Of a DNA stretch of 64,000 bases, positions 62,851 to 64,000 are shown one piece after another (position 1 is the stretch's first letter; each line of letters opens with the position of its first letter). Both the position numbers and the translations under genes were made by a program. The notes beneath the pieces were generated by a model. It was not told the DNA's origin, made no database searches, and saw only the letters and a program-made list of their open reading frames with translations. This DNA is from JACPYM01 sp963699175 (lineage in GTDB: Bacteria; Acidobacteriota; Blastocatellia; RBC074). Location of the stretch: assembly GCA_963699175.1 (NCBI GenBank), contig OY969418.1, positions 3,348,001-3,412,000 on the forward strand, given 5' to 3'.

Positions 62851-64000
62851 TCATCACTCGTAAACACCTACCACGCCGCACGTTTCTGAAAGGCTTGGGC
62901 ACTGCCATCGCGCTGCCGATGCTCGACGCGATGACGCCCGCGTTGGCGCTTGAGAAAACCAAGAGTCCCGTGCGACTCGCCTTTGTCTACGTGCCCAACG
63001 GCATCGTGATGGACGAGTGGACGCCAAAAACGCTGGGTAGAGACTTCGAGATCAAGCGCATCCTGAAACCACTGGCCGCGCTGCGCGAAGATTTCTCCAT
63101 GCTCTCTGGTTTGGCCGATCACAACGGCAATGCACTTGGCGACGGTCCCGGCGACCACGGGCGCGCAGGCGCATCGTTCCTGACCGGCGTGCATTGCAAG
63201 AAGACGGCGGGCGCGGACATTCAAGGTGGCGTCTCGGCAGATCAGATTGCTGTGCAGGCCATCGGTTCGCAGACGCGCTTTGGCTCGTTAGAACTTGGTT
63301 GCGAAGACTCGCGCACGGTGGGCAATTGCGATTCGGGCTACAGTTGCGCTTACACAAACAGCATCTCGTGGCGCACGCCGACCACGCCGCTGCCGCCAGA
63401 GGTCAACCCGCGCGCGGTCTTCGAGCGGCTGTTCGGCACTGCCGATCTGAGCCTCGCGCCCGAAGTGCGCGCGCGCCGCGCCGAATATCGCAAGAGCATT
63501 CTCGACCTGGTGCGTGAAGACACTCAGAAATTGACCGGCACGCTGGGCACGCGCGACCGCCGCAAGATGGACGAATACCTCTTCGCCGTGCGCGAGATCG
63601 AGAAGCGCATCGAAAGCGCCGAGAAAGATCAGCGCACAGTTGTCCCGACGATTGAGAAGCCCGCCGGGATTCCCATCACCTTTGACGAATACGCCAAGCT
63701 GACGTTTGATTTGTTGGCGCTGGCTTTTCAATCCGACCTGACACGCATCTCGACGCTGGTGCTCGCGCGCGAAGGCAGCATGCGCGTCTACCCTGAAATC
63801 GGCATTGCCGATCCGCATCATCCATTGACGCATCATCGCAATCAGGCAGACTGGATCGAGAAAGTTAGGCAGATAAACACCTACCACGTCGAGTTGTTCG
63901 CCCACTTCCTGAAAAAGCTCAAAGCCACACCGGACGGCGAAGGCACGCTGCTCGACAATTCGATGATCGTCTACGGCGCGTCCCTGGGTGACGGCAATCG
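62847..64000 (+). CDS. DUF1552-domain Tat-exported protein, truncated by the window end
   Basis: At least 384 residues. The ATG overlaps the DUF1592 stop (ATGA). A twin-arginine signal (RRTFLKGLGTAIALPML) and DUF1552-type segments (RLAFVYVPNGIVMDEWTP, DHGRAGASFLTGVH, SLELGCEDSRTVGNCDSGYS) are visible. There is no stop before position 64000. DUF1552 proteins regularly follow DUF1592 proteins in Acidobacteriota and Planctomycetes as a two-gene unit of unknown enzymology. Confidence 0.9.
   Translation, partial: MIITRKHLPRRTFLKGLGTAIALPMLDAMTPALALEKTKSPVRLAFVYVPNGIVMDEWTPKTLGRDFEIKRILKPLAALREDFSMLSGLADHNGNALGDGPGDHGRAGASFLTGVHCKKTAGADIQGGVSADQIAVQAIGSQTRFGSLELGCEDSRTVGNCDSGYSCAYTNSISWRTPTTPLPPEVNPRAVFERLFGTADLSLAPEVRARRAEYRKSILDLVREDTQKLTGTLGTRDRRKMDEYLFAVREIEKRIESAEKDQRTVVPTIEKPAGIPITFDEYAKLTFDLLALAFQSDLTRISTLVLAREGSMRVYPEIGIADPHHPLTHHRNQADWIEKVRQINTYHVELFAHFLKKLKATPDGEGTLLDNSMIVYGASLGDGN

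Overview
The window looks like a chromosomal segment of an Acidobacteriota bacterium, most plausibly from the Blastocatellia or Solibacteres side of the phylum. This rests on gene content, not on a marker gene. It has two long Oar-like TonB-dependent receptors with N-terminal carboxypeptidase-regulatory domains and two more secreted carboxypeptidase-regulatory-like proteins. It also has a sigma-factor plus serine/threonine-kinase (beta-propeller) pair, a DUF1592/DUF1552 pair, many Tat or Sec exported proteins, and moderately high GC. No rRNA, tRNA, CRISPR array or intact transposase gene was seen.

Layout. 0.2-6.1 kb: an operon of ECF sigma factor, zinc-finger/carboxypeptidase-regulatory protein, TPR-CHAT protease and secreted subtilisin-like protease, closed by a strong terminator. 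6.1-13.5 kb: an amino-acid module with threonine ammonia-lyase, threonine 3-dehydrogenase, glycine C-acetyltransferase and three subunits resembling a glycine-oxidising (hydrogen-cyanide-synthase-like) flavo-iron-sulfur dehydrogenase, with an AT-richer gene of unknown function set inside the last operon. 13.6-15.9 kb: a DUF4139 protein. 16.6-22.3 kb: sigma factor, kinase with beta-propeller, a small cysteine-rich protein and a secreted metzincin protease. 22.4-25.0 kb (minus): S41 peptidase, LolA-like secreted protein and a lone BMC shell protein. 25.2-30.8 kb: an FHA/MshEN/FHA/DUF3616 membrane protein, a secreted protein of possible kinase fold, a PLD-like protein and an FKBP lipoprotein. 30.8-36.1 kb (minus): two overlapping carboxypeptidase-regulatory genes, a 32-residue membrane peptide and a GH43-like protein.

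36.4-51.8 kb: TonB receptor; sigma factor/anti-sigma/membrane protein; second TonB receptor; then a tight operon of two secreted proteins and a Tat-exported molybdenum hydroxylase. 52.0-59.7 kb: a carbohydrate-degradation run of Gfo/Idh/MocA oxidoreductase, family-11 rhamnogalacturonan lyase, PQQ-type beta-propeller, LIC_10091-like protein and sugar isomerase. 60.3 kb to the end: a DUF1592 cytochrome-like protein overlapping a DUF1552 Tat protein that runs off the window.

Two themes recur. First, sigma factors sit beside dedicated regulators and exported effectors (protease, kinase, TonB receptor). Second, many intergenic gaps hold a long, nearly perfect inverted repeat that often begins within 0-20 bases after a stop codon. 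Several of these form families recurring across the window, and two have become part of coding sequence.

The most interesting candidates for an undescribed system are the sigma/CHAT/subtilase operon, the threonine-to-glycine-to-HcnABC-like module with its inserted gene, the FHA-MshEN-FHA-DUF3616 architecture, and the small cysteine-rich protein between the kinase and the metzincin.
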